Assembly: GCA_910574455.1 (NCBI GenBank)
Contig: CAJSYZ010000004.1
Span: 3,916,599-3,980,598 of the forward strand
Direction of reading: 5' to 3'
Source: Trichaptum fuscoviolaceum
Lineage: Eukaryota > Basidiomycota > Agaricomycetes > Hymenochaetales > Trichaptaceae
DNA: 64,000 nucleotides
Under the pieces are notes generated by a model. That model saw only the letters and a program-made list of their open reading frames with translations. It was not told the origin of the DNA and searched no databases. Within the stretch, counting starts at the first letter, position 1. Each line of letters opens with the position of its first letter. The position numbers were made by a program, and so were the translations under genes. Below, piece by piece: positions 1 to 11,912 of the stretch.

Positions 1-391
1 GATCATCAACTTCAAATTCGACTAGTAAGTACTAGTAGTAGTAGTAGTACTAGTAGTTACGGTAGTAGTACTACTCGCGGCGGGTGCACTCATGCTGTGG
101 CACTGCCAGTGCCAGTGAGGCTGGGAAGTCCTACTACTAGTAGTAGTAGTATCACTGGCATAGTAGTACTAGCCTGAGTACTTAAATTTAAATATAGTAC
201 TACTCTTCACGGCACTCCGTCAGCCTGAGTCACGGTGTGGCCTGCTGGCAGCGGTAGTATCCGACTTCCATCAACTTCTTCAAGTTCACGTTCCGACGGT
301 GAATAGCTTTTAGTTGCCACTGGCAGCGGACCCCATCATGATGCCCCCCACATCATCTTGAAGCCAGCAACTCAACGACTATCCCTTCAGA
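1..391. repeat. Low-complexity (TAG)n / CAGTGCCA upstream region
   Basis: The stretch has runs of TAG/CTA triplets (about 28-55 and 130-150) and CACTGCCAGTGCCAGTG-like palindromic words near 100-118 and 230-330, with no convincing gene. It is the upstream region of the gene that starts at 392. The same words recur at several other places in the window. Confidence 0.7.
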
Positions 392-3300
392 ATGTCTGTT
401 GTCCCTCACGCTAACATGCCAGTGCTACCTGTTAACACTGGCATCACTCAGCCTGAGCCTCCCGGGCCAATCGAAGTCAGACTGCTGCTGGATCCAGAGG
501 AAGCCAGACGAGCTGGTATGTAGTACATGTCTCAAAAACTAGTATTAGTAGTAATTTCAATTCTTTCACAAAAAGTCCAAACAGGAATAGTTTCTTCCGG
601 CAAAAATGGAGCCCATCCGTGGCCCGAGCTTATAAAGACGCGGTCAGACATGGTGAAATGGATTGAATTTCTCATTCAGTTGGTACAGCGAGATGACAGT
701 GGCAAATCAGCAATCAAGTAAGTGTCATTCATGTTGCCAGCCTTCAAAGTATGTGACCAGGACATTCTCTTGACAGCCTGCCAGTGAATGGGCCCGGCGT
801 CTCCATGTCCGACTCGGAGTCTCTTGCAAGTGCAGGGCCCGGGTTGAGGTCACAATCGGAGTTTGAGGTCGGACTAGGAGTTGGCAGTGGCAATTTGACG
901 TCTGCCACTGAGGCGGAACCAGACACATCCAATTTGGAATTGTGAGTAGTGTTGCCAGCCTGAGCTTAATTGCATCTTGATGACATTCCATTCTACTGTC
1001 AGCGAGGCCGCCAGTGCCGGTGCCACTGGCAGTGGGGTGGCAAAACCTGGGTCGGACGTGGACTCCAAGCCGTCAAACAGTGTCGAAGACTTGAAAACGA
1101 ACCTGTGAGTGACATTGCCAGTCTGTGTAGATTGCTTCTTATCTCTTTCCTATACCCAACCAGCGACTTGTCAGTCACCATGCTCAATGGGATAGGGGGC
1201 GACTTGGACAAAGCGGGCAAGGAATGGACGGACATTGGAGGAAAGCTGGTCGAGACTGCCAAAGTTCTCAACCAGGTGATAACAAAAACTCAAGCATGGA
1301 GCGGCAGCTCGGGCGGCGAATACTGATGAAAAAAAGAAAGTGGATGAACGGCTGGAACGGGCGATGCAGAATGTTGGATCTCAAGATCTTGACAAAAAAA
1401 AGGAAGATCTGAAAGCCACGAAAAAAAAGGCGGCCAAATCGGAGAACACGGATTACTCGGAGACAATAAAGACCTTGGAGGAGAAAGTCGAATCTCTCTC
1501 CAACGAGATACAACATATAAAGGACCAGGCAACCCTGAATTACCCGATGCTTGCGAGGGCTGCAGCTGAGGAGGGCATCCATGCGCTACACTCCGTCATG
1601 GCAGCTAATGTTAGCAAAAGGCTTGACAGTCAATTTGATATGATTCGAAGCACCACCGACAAGGTGCATCAAATGAACGAAAAGCTGGCTCGTAGGGAGA
1701 CATTGGATGCTGAACGGAAGGCGGACCAGACATTGGATGCTGAACGGAAGGCGGACCGCTCCAAAGACGACCTTTTGACGCGGACTATAGCATCGTTCGC
1801 TGTCATGATACGCGAGCTTCAAATCATTGCCGTAGCAGCTGAATCGGTAAGTCATCTTGAAAGCTATTGCAAAACAAATTAAACTCATGAGTTCTCACAT
1901 AGAGCGAAGCGGCAGCTTGTAGTATTAAACTACGACACGTCTTCGAGGACGCCAGGAACATTCTTTATATGGCTTTTGCCATTGTTTTCCCAAACAAATT
2001 CAAGATCGAATCGGTTGCCCCTTTTGACATTACTGGTGATGGCGGTGTCAAGACAGCGGGGCTCATCAGAGGTGTAAACGAGCTTTACGCTGAGTTCACT
2101 GCCCAACCAACCATGCGCCGGAACGGAAAGGTTCCCATTGCAAGGCATCTGTTTGATGACCTGCTCACCGCTTTACCTCAAAGCCTCATATCCTCAGAGG
2201 AAGCACGCTACGAAGAGTGGTTAGCAGGGATTGAAGACAAGTTAGCAGACTTCCGCGAGGAGGATACGACATACAAGGACGCGGTTAAGGCGAAAAAGAA
2301 AGCAGAGGAGACGACAAAGGACCCAAAGTGTAGTGAGGAAAAGAGGGGCCGGGCCGTGAAGATGCTGAGGGAAACCGAAAAGAAGCTGCAGAGCTTGGTA
2401 GAGGGCGCGAGAGCAGAGCTTAAATCCAAATACCCCTTCACAAACTCCTGGCAGCCGTCGCCTGACGCAAAATCCATCGAAAAGTTCCGTTTCTTTCTTG
2501 TGCGCTTCTATCTTATCTTCGAATTCCATCGAAGGTTGTATGTCATCCTCAATCGCAAGCTGAAGAAGTTGGATTCACAACAGCCAGCCACCACACTCGA
2601 CGAGCAGGAGTCCACATGGGATGCCAGCATAGATGACTTTACGTGCAAACCGTTCCCAAATCTTGATCCATCAGAAGAGGGTGTCCTCGATCTGAAGGAC
2701 CTGCCTAAGTTCTATTTCGAGGAATTCTTTGCAAAGATGGCCGAAGAGGGCGACATCGAATACTATGGCTCTGAGGACATACCCCATGCGTCGGCCAAAG
2801 GTTTTCCTCCAAAAGCTCTCCCAGCTGATATACAGCGCAGTTTTGAGGAAGTCTCAGCTTCTTTCGACCAATTATCCTTGAACACACTAGCGGAAGTTGT
2901 CAAGCAGGCGAATCTCACGGAAGTCCCGGTGCCAGTGCGAAAGTGGCCGGAAAATGACGAAGACCGAAAAAAATTATCGAAGATCCTGCATCTGGAGAAG
3001 CGGCGAAATACGCACAGGGAGAAAGCTGTTATCCTTTCCAACGCGATGCAGATGATTATGTCTTCTGAACATGTCGTTTTTGAGGTGATGAACGAGACTC
3101 CACTCAGGCAACATTTGAATAAACTTATCCACAACCGACATTATTATGGTGACGACGAATCTCTCTCCAAATTCATAGAAAACGCACCATCCGTACTGCA
3201 CCTGACAGCGGGGGAACCACTCTTTACCTATGAACAGCAGGACGTGCTTAAAAGGATATGCAAGATAGTGGGGAACCATGGCCCTTATGGTCGGGCACCT

Positions 3301-3480
3301 CAGTCTTATTTGGCTCTGCGCATGGACTGGGCAAAGGAAGTGCGTGAGCAAACACGGAAGCCTCCTAGTTCCAAGGAAGGATTTGTGAATCCTTCCAATC
3401 CTCTTTACAAAGAGCCATTTGAGTTTCGGATTACCGGCGAAGGCGTATCTCGACTCAAATCTTTGACGCCCTTGTCCTAG
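392..3480 (+). CDS. Uncharacterised multi-exon protein of about 900 residues with a charged coiled coil
   Basis: I do not recognise the family. Exons joined by splice sites: 392-515, 585-717, 777-941, 1003-1104, 1164 to about 1248, about 1295-1846, 1903-3480. Phases agree at every junction except the fifth, where the in-frame choice is a weak GTCGAG donor at 1249; using the better GTGATA donor at 1276 leaves too short an intron. The N-terminal ~200 residues are rich in Ser, Gly, Ala and Thr and are partly encoded by the same CAGTGCC words that litter the flanks. Residues from exon 6 form a Lys/Glu-rich coiled coil that includes a near-perfect duplication of ETLDAERKAD (about 1700-1757). The last exon encodes 526 residues with another charged helix (about 2270-2440), then a mixed globular region. 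There is no signal peptide or membrane segment. It is open and spliced, so probably expressed, but it could be a lineage-specific or element-linked gene. Confidence 0.6.
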
Positions 3481-4480
3481 TATACTACTACCCGTAGTAT
3501 ATGGTCACGGTATAAACTTCGTCGAGTCTATCTGTCTTCCTGATAAACAATGATGTTTCGACTTTGTCTTTCCGATAATAGTAAACAATGATGTGTCATC
3601 TTTTTCTTGAATAAAACGCCTATGTCTTGCTTGATTGTGTGATGATATGACCTTCAACTTGAAGATATTTTGTAAATACTGATCACCACATCTCATACGA
3701 TGCAGCGCATCCCCAGGCTGCCAGGAGTATCTACTAGCCTACTAGTACTCGTACTAGTAGTACCCGAAGGCTTGTTTGTGTTGTGCTTCTACTTTAACAT
3801 TTCGGGGACATACACCGTGTTAAAGTTCCTCTGGCTCAAGTTGCCTTCAACATCACTACTTCATCCCTTCAATGTTCCGGGGAGCAAGATGAAGAGGACA
3901 TGGACGGCAAATTCTTCTGCCAGTGATGTCTGAGTCGGAGTCACTCAGGCTCACTGCCACTCAGGCTGCCAGTGCCAGTGGCACGCCGGTCACTGGCACG
4001 GTGACTTCAAGTTCAACTTGAAGTTGTGGCACTCACTACTAAGGCTGGCAGGCTGGCACTCAGTTGTCGACTTCAACTTCAAGTTGTTGCTACCACAGGC
4101 ATAGTACTTGGTGGACATTGAAGATGCTCAACACTGGCCGTAGTCACCATGCCATACAACCAGGCTCGTTAACAGAGAACTTCCTCAGGTTGTCTTACGT
4201 CCTGGTGTATTTTCTGTTTAACACTACGTTCTGCTCTCCAGGATTACATCTTGGCCCGCACCCTCCACTATTGATCGCATCCTACGCAATTATCGGAAAA
4301 AGGAACAGCCGCTGCCGTAGGATGTACAGTTGAGTTGACACGGGATCATCTTACACACTGGCACTGGCAGCCTAGGGCAGGAACCACCTTACAGACACAC
4401 TTTAACCAATCATCCAAGATGAGTAAGCTCTATAATATCGTTGATGGCCTCAAGTGACTTTTCAGTAGCGAACTGACGTA
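3481..4480. repeat. Gene-free low-complexity stretch
   Basis: No convincing coding exon. It contains TAG/CTA runs (3725-3760), dense CACTGGCA/CAGTGCCA words (3910-4060) and interleaved TTCAAGTTCAACTTGAAG palindromes (about 4005-4025 and 4068-4090). The short open frames here look accidental. Confidence 0.6.
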
Positions 4481-5345
4481 GTCATGGCCTCCTCCTCAAC
4501 TACCACTGTATCCCAACGCCCAAGTCACCGCAGATTCTCTTCTTCACTTTTCTACCAATTTTCAACATCGAATTCCTCCTGCACATCCCGATTCTCTCCC
4601 AACACCATGCGGGACCTTGTACAACTCTGATAGACCTCTTTCTTCCGCCGCGCATCTGCCGACTCGCGCTTTGCCTGTCTCGGCACGCTCAAATTGTTCT
4701 ATCGGTTTCAACGCCTCGCGCAGCTCGCGTAAAACGTCTGCGCCTTACTTTGTTAGCTCCCTGTGGGTCGACGCGTTTCTACTCGTGCGCCGCTCTAGGC
4801 TCGTATGGAAACCAAGGGGGTAGGAGTTCGACCGCTTTTGCAGAGGAACGAAACCACTGCCGTCTACGCAATTTACTGCGCCCCACAGCAGGCGCCCCAA
4901 TTCTTGACCCAGGATTCTCTCGCAGATTTATGCCGACGCGTATCCCCCCACCGACTAAAGCAATGGCGAGCACACATGCGCACGCGTCCACCTCCACAGT
5001 TGACAACACAAACTTCTTCAGCGATTTGTGATGGTAGAGTGGTTACATCCGTAACCATATATCATGAGTGAACCTTCTCCGAGGGACAGGGCTATGCCAG
5101 AGAGCTCATCGTCAGTGGTGGCTGATGACCAGCTCAGAGAGCAGGACATTAAAACTGGTTGCTGCACTTGCATCCGAGGTCCGCTCCTCTCAGGTTTTGA
5201 ATTGCGAGACGCATCACCGACGTTTCGGATGTGCAAAGAGGCAAGTTACTGAACCGGCCCTCACAGGCACGAGGAGAGGATGTATGCGTGCAGTAATCAG
5301 TGAGCGAAAGCTACTACTGTACTTCTCGAGTAAGTTGTTCTTTTA
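4481..5345. other. Gene-poor stretch with no assignable gene
   Basis: Several overlapping short frames exist, including a Ser/Thr-rich one starting near 4482, but none has recognisable domains or consistent splice sites. It may be decayed 5' sequence of the WD40 relic that follows. Confidence 0.35.
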
Positions 5346-5645
5346 ATTTTTGAATCATAATACTCACGGGCTTCTTCAGCTTTGGAGCATCGGCACGGGG
5401 AATGTCTATACGTTCTCCGAGAACATCTGCATAAGATTTACGCCGAAAATTATATTGTCTTCTTTTCTTGGGGTGGGGGTAGGGGGATTGGACACATCCG
5501 TTCGCGTATGGAATCTGCAAATGGGTATGATTTTCTTCACATTCCTGTATCCCCGACTCATCAGTGACAACTTTCCAGTATGACTCCGACTTTCTTGTCA
5601 CCGGAAGGAACGATGGCCGCGTCAGCTTCTTCTCGTTCCATCGTT
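5346..5645 (+). pseudogene. F-box/WD40 (Cdc4-like) repeat relic
   Basis: Three WD-repeat pieces occur in order but in different frames: VLREHLHKIYA near 5407-5440, then GGLDTSVRVWNLQ near 5480-5520, then after an intron-like GTATGA...CAG gap, DFLVTGRNDGRVSFF near 5585-5630. The spacing and wording match the last blades of the Cdc4/F-box WD40 proteins that select phosphorylated substrates for SCF ubiquitin ligases. The frame changes between pieces, and no start or F-box is visible, so this is a decayed fragment. The family call rests on motif memory. It could derive from another WD40 protein. Confidence 0.6.
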
Positions 5646-5779
5646 CCTCTTTTCCTCGACCATCTCAAGCTCAACAATAAGCGGCCACAGGACTCGCGCT
5701 GAGCAGTCAGTCGGGACGAGTCTCTATCCCTACCGTCTACTCTCACTTCAGGGATCCCTGCTCAATCGACATCTAATCC

Positions 5780-6300
5780 TAAGTTCGCCTGGCCTGAGCG
5801 GCGTAAAGAGCCCAAAAACATGGGAAGGATGCTGGAGAGGGAAGGTTGCGAAGTTGCGCGGTCGGATTCGTATATACGGGGCTATGTATCACCGGGCAGT
5901 TTGATGCATCCCAATATTCCGCTTGCATGCACAAAGGTCGACAAAGCGACTCACAACTCAATTTGCAAATGCCGCAAAGGGAAAAATATAACTGCATTTT
6001 CGACATCATCCAAGTTGTTGTCAACTTGTCGTGTCCCCATTCCTTGCCAAACACCTCTGCCCCGCCACCATTGCCGCCTAAACGGAGAACACTCGGTTTC
6101 AATGTGCAGTATGAGTCCATCATCGGCCGACAGCGCAATTCCCTCAGCTCCGAGGACGAGAAACGCGCCTTCATGCAAATTACTCCTTCCGAAGCGGGTT
6201 GGGATGCATTCAAGTTGGCCCATTTCCCATTTTGGCACGGTTCTAGTTCAAGTTTCGGGTTGTGTACAGGGATGACTGTTGTATGGTGAGTTACTCATGG
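5780..6300 (+). other. Unassigned open segment, possible gene fragment
   Basis: Two overlapping frames of about 150 codons (5820-6275 and 5846-6289) are open on the plus strand. The 5846 frame has a proline-rich stretch followed by a region that looks like a protein surface (EDEKRAFMQITPSEAGWDAF). I cannot name a family. Given the neighbouring relics it may be another piece of a host gene. Confidence 0.25.
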
Positions 6301-6640
6301 CTTTCTTCGAAATCCTTCTAGAGCTGATGGAGCAGCTTCTTGTGCAGTGGGTTGTATCCTCCCGACTTCTTCGGAGTTAACATGACTCATTTTCTTGTTT
6401 GTTTGTGCTTAAAATGAAAAGAAGCCTTATAATCAAGTCATCCGGAAGAAATCATTTGTCATCTCCTACTATCAGTTCAACTTGCGGTTTATCCGAGTCA
6501 TAGTACAAAGCACTAATAGCTCCCTCTCTCTTTCTAGAAGAATGGGAAATCAGAAAACTGACTTCAACTACTTTGTATAAGTGTGAAGTGGGAGCGGGTA
6601 TTGTCCCCAAGATCATCATCAAGCCATTCCACCGTGAATC

Positions 6641-7682
6641 ATGTTCTCAAATCTTCGTACTATCCTTCTCATCCTCCTCTCCCTTGATTATGCACGCCTG
6701 CACCTCCGCACCGTCCTCCGCTTTCAGCTCGTTCAACGGTGGACAGCAAGGGCTCAAACGAAGGTACTTGTTTCATTCATATCAAGATCTGTACACTGAC
6801 TTGTTGCTAGATACACAAGAAACTGCAAACGTTTCTTGATCTTCTCGGGGTACCACCAACACCTCTCTCCGAATTACATCAATATAGGCTCCATAATATA
6901 GTTCCGATACAGTGTCGCACGGGCTTGGATGTGGACAATGCAGTGACTGCAATATATGCATCATTGCCACAGGTACCAGCTAGTAGATTTGTCTCGATCG
7001 ACATCGAGTGGGCAAGTGGCGGAGAAGGGCCCAATCATCGCGTGGACCTCATCCAACTCGCAGTTCAACACCACATTTATCTAGTCAGGACGCATACTCT
7101 TACTGACCTTCCCCCTACGTTGGCGCAACTCCTTGGGGATGGTACAGTCATGAAAATTTCCGCAGGAATCAACGGTATGAATAACTTATCTTTTCTCCTG
7201 CGAGGTGGCCTAACAGAAGAAATGGCAGGTGACGCAGTGCGTATAAAGCGCAAGTTTCGCACCTCTGTGCGCTCCTGTGTCGATCTGACAGATTGGGCAC
7301 GCGTTGTCTACCCGGAAGTCTGGCCCAAAAACCCGACCTGGTCCCAACTGCTCTTAAACCCTCGTCTCTGGTTCCAGCATCCGACTCCGACTGTCAAGCT
7401 CGAAAAAATAGTGGGAGAAGTATTGAGGCTGAACGTCAAGAAGAGTAGTGAGGTCACAATGAGTGACTGGGCAGCTGACGAGCTATCAGCGGCACAAAAA
7501 GAGTGTAAGTTATCATTCTGTTGTTCAAGATCAACCATCTTCAAGTTCTCACTTGCATGATCTGCTGTACTGGAATACTAGATGCAGCTATTGACGTTCA
7601 CAGCACGTTTGCTGTAGCTTTGGCCCTGAGCCAAAGCCACTCACCCTTACCGGATAAGTACATCAAGAACTTCGAGGCTTGA
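6641..7682 (+). CDS. RNase D/WRN-type 3'-5' exonuclease domain protein
   Basis: Three exons (6641-6763, 6811-7504, 7582-7682) join in phase to give 305 residues. The N-terminus (MFSNLRTILLILLSLDY) looks like a membrane anchor or signal segment. The rest is a DEDD-fold exonuclease domain: motif I is SIDIEW near residue 97, a DLTDWARVVYP segment follows, and motif III KEYAAIDVHSTF is restored only by splicing the last intron. Such enzymes trim RNA or DNA ends from the 3' side. Motif II normally has an Asp about ten residues after the Lys-Val-Gly-like strand. Here the segment reads GINGMNNLSFLL and has no Asp, so metal binding is probably impaired. The gene is short for the family and sits among gene fragments, so it may be a recently inactivated paralogue. 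The frame and splice sites are intact. Confidence 0.75.
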
Positions 7683-8458
7683 TCTAGTAGGCTGAGGCCC
7701 ACCAGTAGCAGGTTTGACCAAATGTGCTTGAGTTATCGAGTAAATTGTTGTGCGCATGCTCTTGTCTTTCAAAGTTGCCAGGAGATTCATGATTAAAATT
7801 TATTATTGAATTGCCTTTTTTTCCCGAATGATCACCGTAGTCTGAGGTATCAAAGTGGTTTGGAAGATGTCGCCAATGGTGTCTGTCTGCTGTTCGGATT
7901 GCTTGCCATGATGATGCTTCCAGTGGAGCTTTAAATCTAAAATTGGAACTTGAAGAGTTCAAGTTCAAGTTGCCACCGTGACTCGGACTGCACTTGCACT
8001 TGAACTTGAACTTGAACTTTTTACCACTGCGTCCCCTCAACAACACAGTGTACGTTCTCCAGTCTTGTTATGAGCACTTCTCCGCCATCCCCCACCCATT
8101 CCATAAGACCACTTATTGGCCTGAACAAGTTATGTTTTATCCTACCCTCAAGCTTGTATTGAACTCGCCTAGACTTCAACATTTCCGAATGAACCAAAAA
8201 ACAATAGTGTACGTCTGAGAACGTGCTTCTTGCTTGATCTTATCACTCACATTTGTCTTTAGTACCTGGAGAGGAGAAGGTGGGCGGCCTTGTTATAGTG
8301 AGAGGAGCTCCGACGTGCACGCTGAAGCGAGCATCTTCTACCTTTCGAACGACACCCGCTGAGGATAGGCCGATACATGTTGCATCACCAACTGTTGTGA
8401 TCTTCATCAAAAATTAGTAACAATCCTTCGTCTTCAACTAGAGTCGACACCGCCTTAT
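7683..8458. repeat. Intergenic stretch with TTCAAGTT palindromic repeats
   Basis: About 7945-7975 holds AACTTGAA/TTCAAGTT words and about 7990-8020 holds a run of (CTTGAA)n, separated by GCCACCGTGACTCGGACTG. The rest shows no gene I can support. Confidence 0.5.
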
Positions 8459-8847
8459 AGGAAAGGAAGGGCAAGGGCCGTCCGCTGACGATTGAAGAGG
8501 TGGCAGAGGACGCTATTGATGAGGGGGCAGATGAACTACACGACCGATCCCGCGCCAGCCTTGCGCATGTGTCCTTGGATGCCCCTCGCTTCACATATCA
8601 GTTTCCTGCGCCGAAACCGCCATTGCAACGTAGTAAATCTCGCGTCCGTCAATTGCAGGCTGACGGCCCCGGCCCCGGCCTCGGAACACCACCTCATACC
8701 GTCTTGCGAGACACCTTCATACCTCTAGTTGAATGTGATACACCTCCGATAGTGAAAAACGCGATGACGCGAGGCGAACATCTTTCCATGAAACAGCTGC
8801 CAGCATCTCCCGGCCAATCTCTAGCAAGTCGCCGGAAGGTAGCGTGA
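8459..8847 (+). other. Unassigned open segment of about 125 codons
   Basis: The frame opens just after an acceptor-like CTTATAG at 8453-8459 and runs to the stop at 8847. It begins with a basic and acidic stretch (KGKGRPLTIEEVAEDAIDEG) and then becomes proline-rich. No ATG or first exon is evident, and I recognise no domain. It could be one exon of a fragmentary gene. Confidence 0.3.
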
Positions 8848-9129
8848 ACCTAGGCGCTACATCTAGTTCACAAGCATCGGACTACGGTGGCGAACATCTA
8901 TGAGGGCATGCGAGGGAAGAGAATAAGCGCAACCTTTGAAGCCTCTGGAACTATAAGTACGGACTTCTCTTCTTGCTATTATATTACTAGGCTTATACTG
9001 GTTTATTCATCAGCGAAACCACATGCGTCTATTTCGGATACTTTGCTCTTCAAACATATCATATCAACACAGATCTAACCGAAGCTAAATGTGTTAGACA
9101 ATTATTGATCTGGACAACTTCGCGGGGCG

Positions 9130-10935
9130 ATGGAGCTCGAGACTGTGACTACTAGTACAGCAAATGGGCGGTCAACCTATGCTGCGCTTTTGTCTTGGAG
9201 AGAATTGTCTCACTTTTCTTTGACGCAGGTGAACTTTCAAGTGCGTACCATTGTTGTCGCGACTACGACCGTCGCTCGTGGCGACTTGACGCAGGAGATC
9301 GTGGGCGTGTCTGTTCAGGGTGATATTCTGGACTTGGCCATCAATGGCATGGTTGACCAGTTGGCTCTCTTCACTGCGGGGGTGACCAAAGTCGCGCGGG
9401 AAGTCAGAACGAAAAAACTCGGTGTTCAAGCTGAAATCGAGAATGTTCATGTCACAGCAAAAAATCACGTATGTTTATTTCACTAGCATTCCGCTGAATT
9501 GTGTAGTGTGGTTTTTACTGAACGCACTCCGAATAGAATGGCTGTTGACACCATGGCCGGAAACTTGACGACCGAAGTGCGTGGTTTCGCGCAGATCAGT
9601 ACTGCAGCTACTAGTATAAACGGCGACTTCACGTGTTTCATCACCGTCAAAGGCTCAGGCGAGATGGAATCCTTTGAGACTCATCAAATCAATTAAATTG
9701 TGCACTACTTGCGCGAGTCGATTTAGAAGAACGCCGCCGCTCGTGAAGCTGCCGAACTTGCCAGTCGCTCCAAGTTGGAGTTCTTGGCGAACACGTCTCA
9801 TGAGATTCGACCCCTATGAACGGTATCATTGGCATGAAAGAGTTTACGCTGGATAGCAATTTGAATAAGAGTCAGCGCGAGAGTCTTCTGCTGGTGCATA
9901 GTTTGGCTCGGAGTCTGCTATTGATTAATGTCGATATTTTGGATATCTCGAAGAGTAAGCTAATCCGCTGCCGATGCTTCCGAATTCAGTTGCTAATATT
10001 TCGATTAATTACTACGTTCGAAGCAGGCAGGATGACGATAGAGCAAGTTTGGTATTCACTGAGACACACGGTTTTCGGTAACCTCAAGACTCTCGTTGTA
10101 CGACCATCGCAAAACAACCTCGACCTCACATATGATGTTTACCCAGACATTCCTGATCAGCTCATCGGTGACTCGCTGCATCTGCGCCAGGTCATTACGA
10201 ACATTGTCGGCAACGCTATCAAGTTCACCTCGAGCAAGGTCGTGTGGAACGGACATGCTGCGCTGTCGTGCCGTCTGGTTGGCATCAAGGACTCGATGGT
10301 GAAGGTAGAGTTCTGTCTCACGGATACGGTATCGGTATTACGAAAGGTACAGTGAACTTGATCTGTGGTACGTTCGTGCGAGGGGATGGATCAACCACTC
10401 GAGTGAGCTCTTCTCGAATAGTCATTTGTTCCGGCCTGTAGTGGTCTTACTTTCTTAAATCTAGGACTACGGTGGTGCTGTCCTTGGTCAATCAGTATCG
10501 AAGTGAGTTGTGTCGCTGATGAATAAGACGATGTGAGTTGAGAGCGAGCTAGGCAAGGGAAGTTCACGACCACCTCCTAAATCAGCCAGTTGTCCACCGA
10601 GAACGTACTTTCGATGATCCAGGCATTCGCGAAGCAGAAAATCCGGCTTGCCAATACGCTGGACGACCGAACAGGTGTAGTGATGCGTATCACAGAGCTT
10701 ATTCTGAAGCCTTACGACGTGAGCGAAGTTGCAGATAATGAGTGTTGCCTACATATCGATGGGATACTTGTTGATTCGCTGACGGCCGTAAGTCATCTTG
10801 TTAAAGTGCATTCGAGCTACAGTATAAAGCCTTACTCAAACACTTTTCGGATGATCCAGAAGGAACAAACCAGGAGTATGAACACTTGCGATATATACCG
10901 ATCGTTCTGGCGTCAGACCAAAACTCCCTATTGAA
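9130..10935 (+). pseudogene. Group III (Nik1-type) hybrid histidine kinase, degenerate
   Basis: Pieces follow the order of fungal Nik1/Os-1 kinases. HAMP-repeat linkers come first (GDLTQEIVGVSVQGDILDL at 9289-9345, INGMVDQLALF, VTKVAREV, then NLTTEVRGF). The H-box follows (SKLEFLANTSHEIR near 9770-9810), then VLDISK-like sequence, the N-box (IVGNAIKFTSSK near 10204-10240), the G-box and F-box area (YGIGITKG, DGSTTR near 10320-10400), and the region before the receiver (QLSTENVLSMIQ at about 10585). One base is missing right after the H-box His-Glu-Ile-Arg, and the catalytic domain is split again near 10320. Stops interrupt the remainder, and no receiver domain survives. Working members sense osmotic stress upstream of HOG. 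This copy cannot encode one. Confidence 0.9.
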
Positions 10936-11639
10936 CAAACAACTGCCAGACCGAGATCTACCCCCACTTCCCACCGGAGGCAATCTGCTTCTCAAGGATG
11001 TAGAAGCAGAGCTAGATCGATAGGTTGCGGTGACGAGAATTGACACAAGCGGCTACGGCGGACCATTCAAGGTGGAGGGTAATTCAAGAACATGGACCTT
11101 GAGGGAAAATGATCAGAACGTGCGCAATCGGACAAGAGAGAAATTGCTTTCGGAACAGATTGAAAATAGTATGTCCGAGTCCTCCGAAAACCCGTAGTAA
11201 GAACTCTGGAATTTATGTTTGACAATTGTTTCAGGCGTCAGGAAGAATATGCCACTTGGGCGGAAGTCGGACAATTCTCGAAGCGCACAAGGCAAATGTG
11301 CTTGAGTCGCTCAGCCAACAACGAAAAGCATGAACATCCTTATCAGCGAAGGCGAGAGGAAAGCAGCGCGCAGCCTACAATACTGGCGTACTGAATTACT
11401 GGTGTACTGATTTGTACTTACTATGACATTTGAATTGTACATGCTTGTACTTAGTCTTTACTTATGCTTGACTGACCTCCTGATGTACTGACGTACTGAG
11501 TGTGTCCTGAAAATTGGCTTATTTCAGTGTGTTCAGGCCATCAGTTGATTTCAGACAGGCATAGCAACATATCAGTAGATTTCAGACAGGCATAGCAACC
11601 CTTCAGTCCATTTAAGGCAGCGTCAGGACGCGTCAGTCG
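10936..11639. other. Gene-free stretch with a short tandem duplication
   Basis: I see no gene. A segment of about 30 bp containing GATTTCAGACAGGCATAGCA occurs twice back to back (about 11540-11600). A GTACTGA-rich low-complexity tract lies at 11385-11500. Confidence 0.5.
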
Positions 11640-11912
11640 CCTTAAGCAAAAAGTAGTTTCCCTGATGGCTCCACCCCCAGACGGGGAGGCGGGCTGGCTC
11701 GCGATTTGGGCTTCTAACGCCTGGTTGGCGTGCTTGAGCTGGGTGACAGTGTTCTGAACCTGATTGTGTTCGTTGACTAGCTTGGAGTAGCGTTTTTCGA
11801 GGGTGTCGAGGCGATCAAGGATGGGCTGGAGTTTGTCTTCCTCCATCGAGGAGCTCGGGGACGGGAAAGCGAAGGTATCTGCGAGTCCTCCCCATTCCTG
11901 GTGGGATGACAT
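11640..11912 (-). pseudogene. Start of a Ty3/gypsy-type gag gene (truncated)
   Basis: Read on the minus strand from the ATG at 11910-11912, about 90 codons encode an acidic, Ser/Pro-rich head followed by a coiled coil (DRLDTLEKRYSKLVNEHNQV). This is the usual layout of the N-terminus of fungal Ty3 gag proteins. No capsid, zinc knuckle, protease, reverse transcriptase or integrase follows to the left, so the element is cut off. It lies just downstream, in its own direction, of the LTR at 12002-12819. The gag call is inferred from position and composition. Confidence 0.5.
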
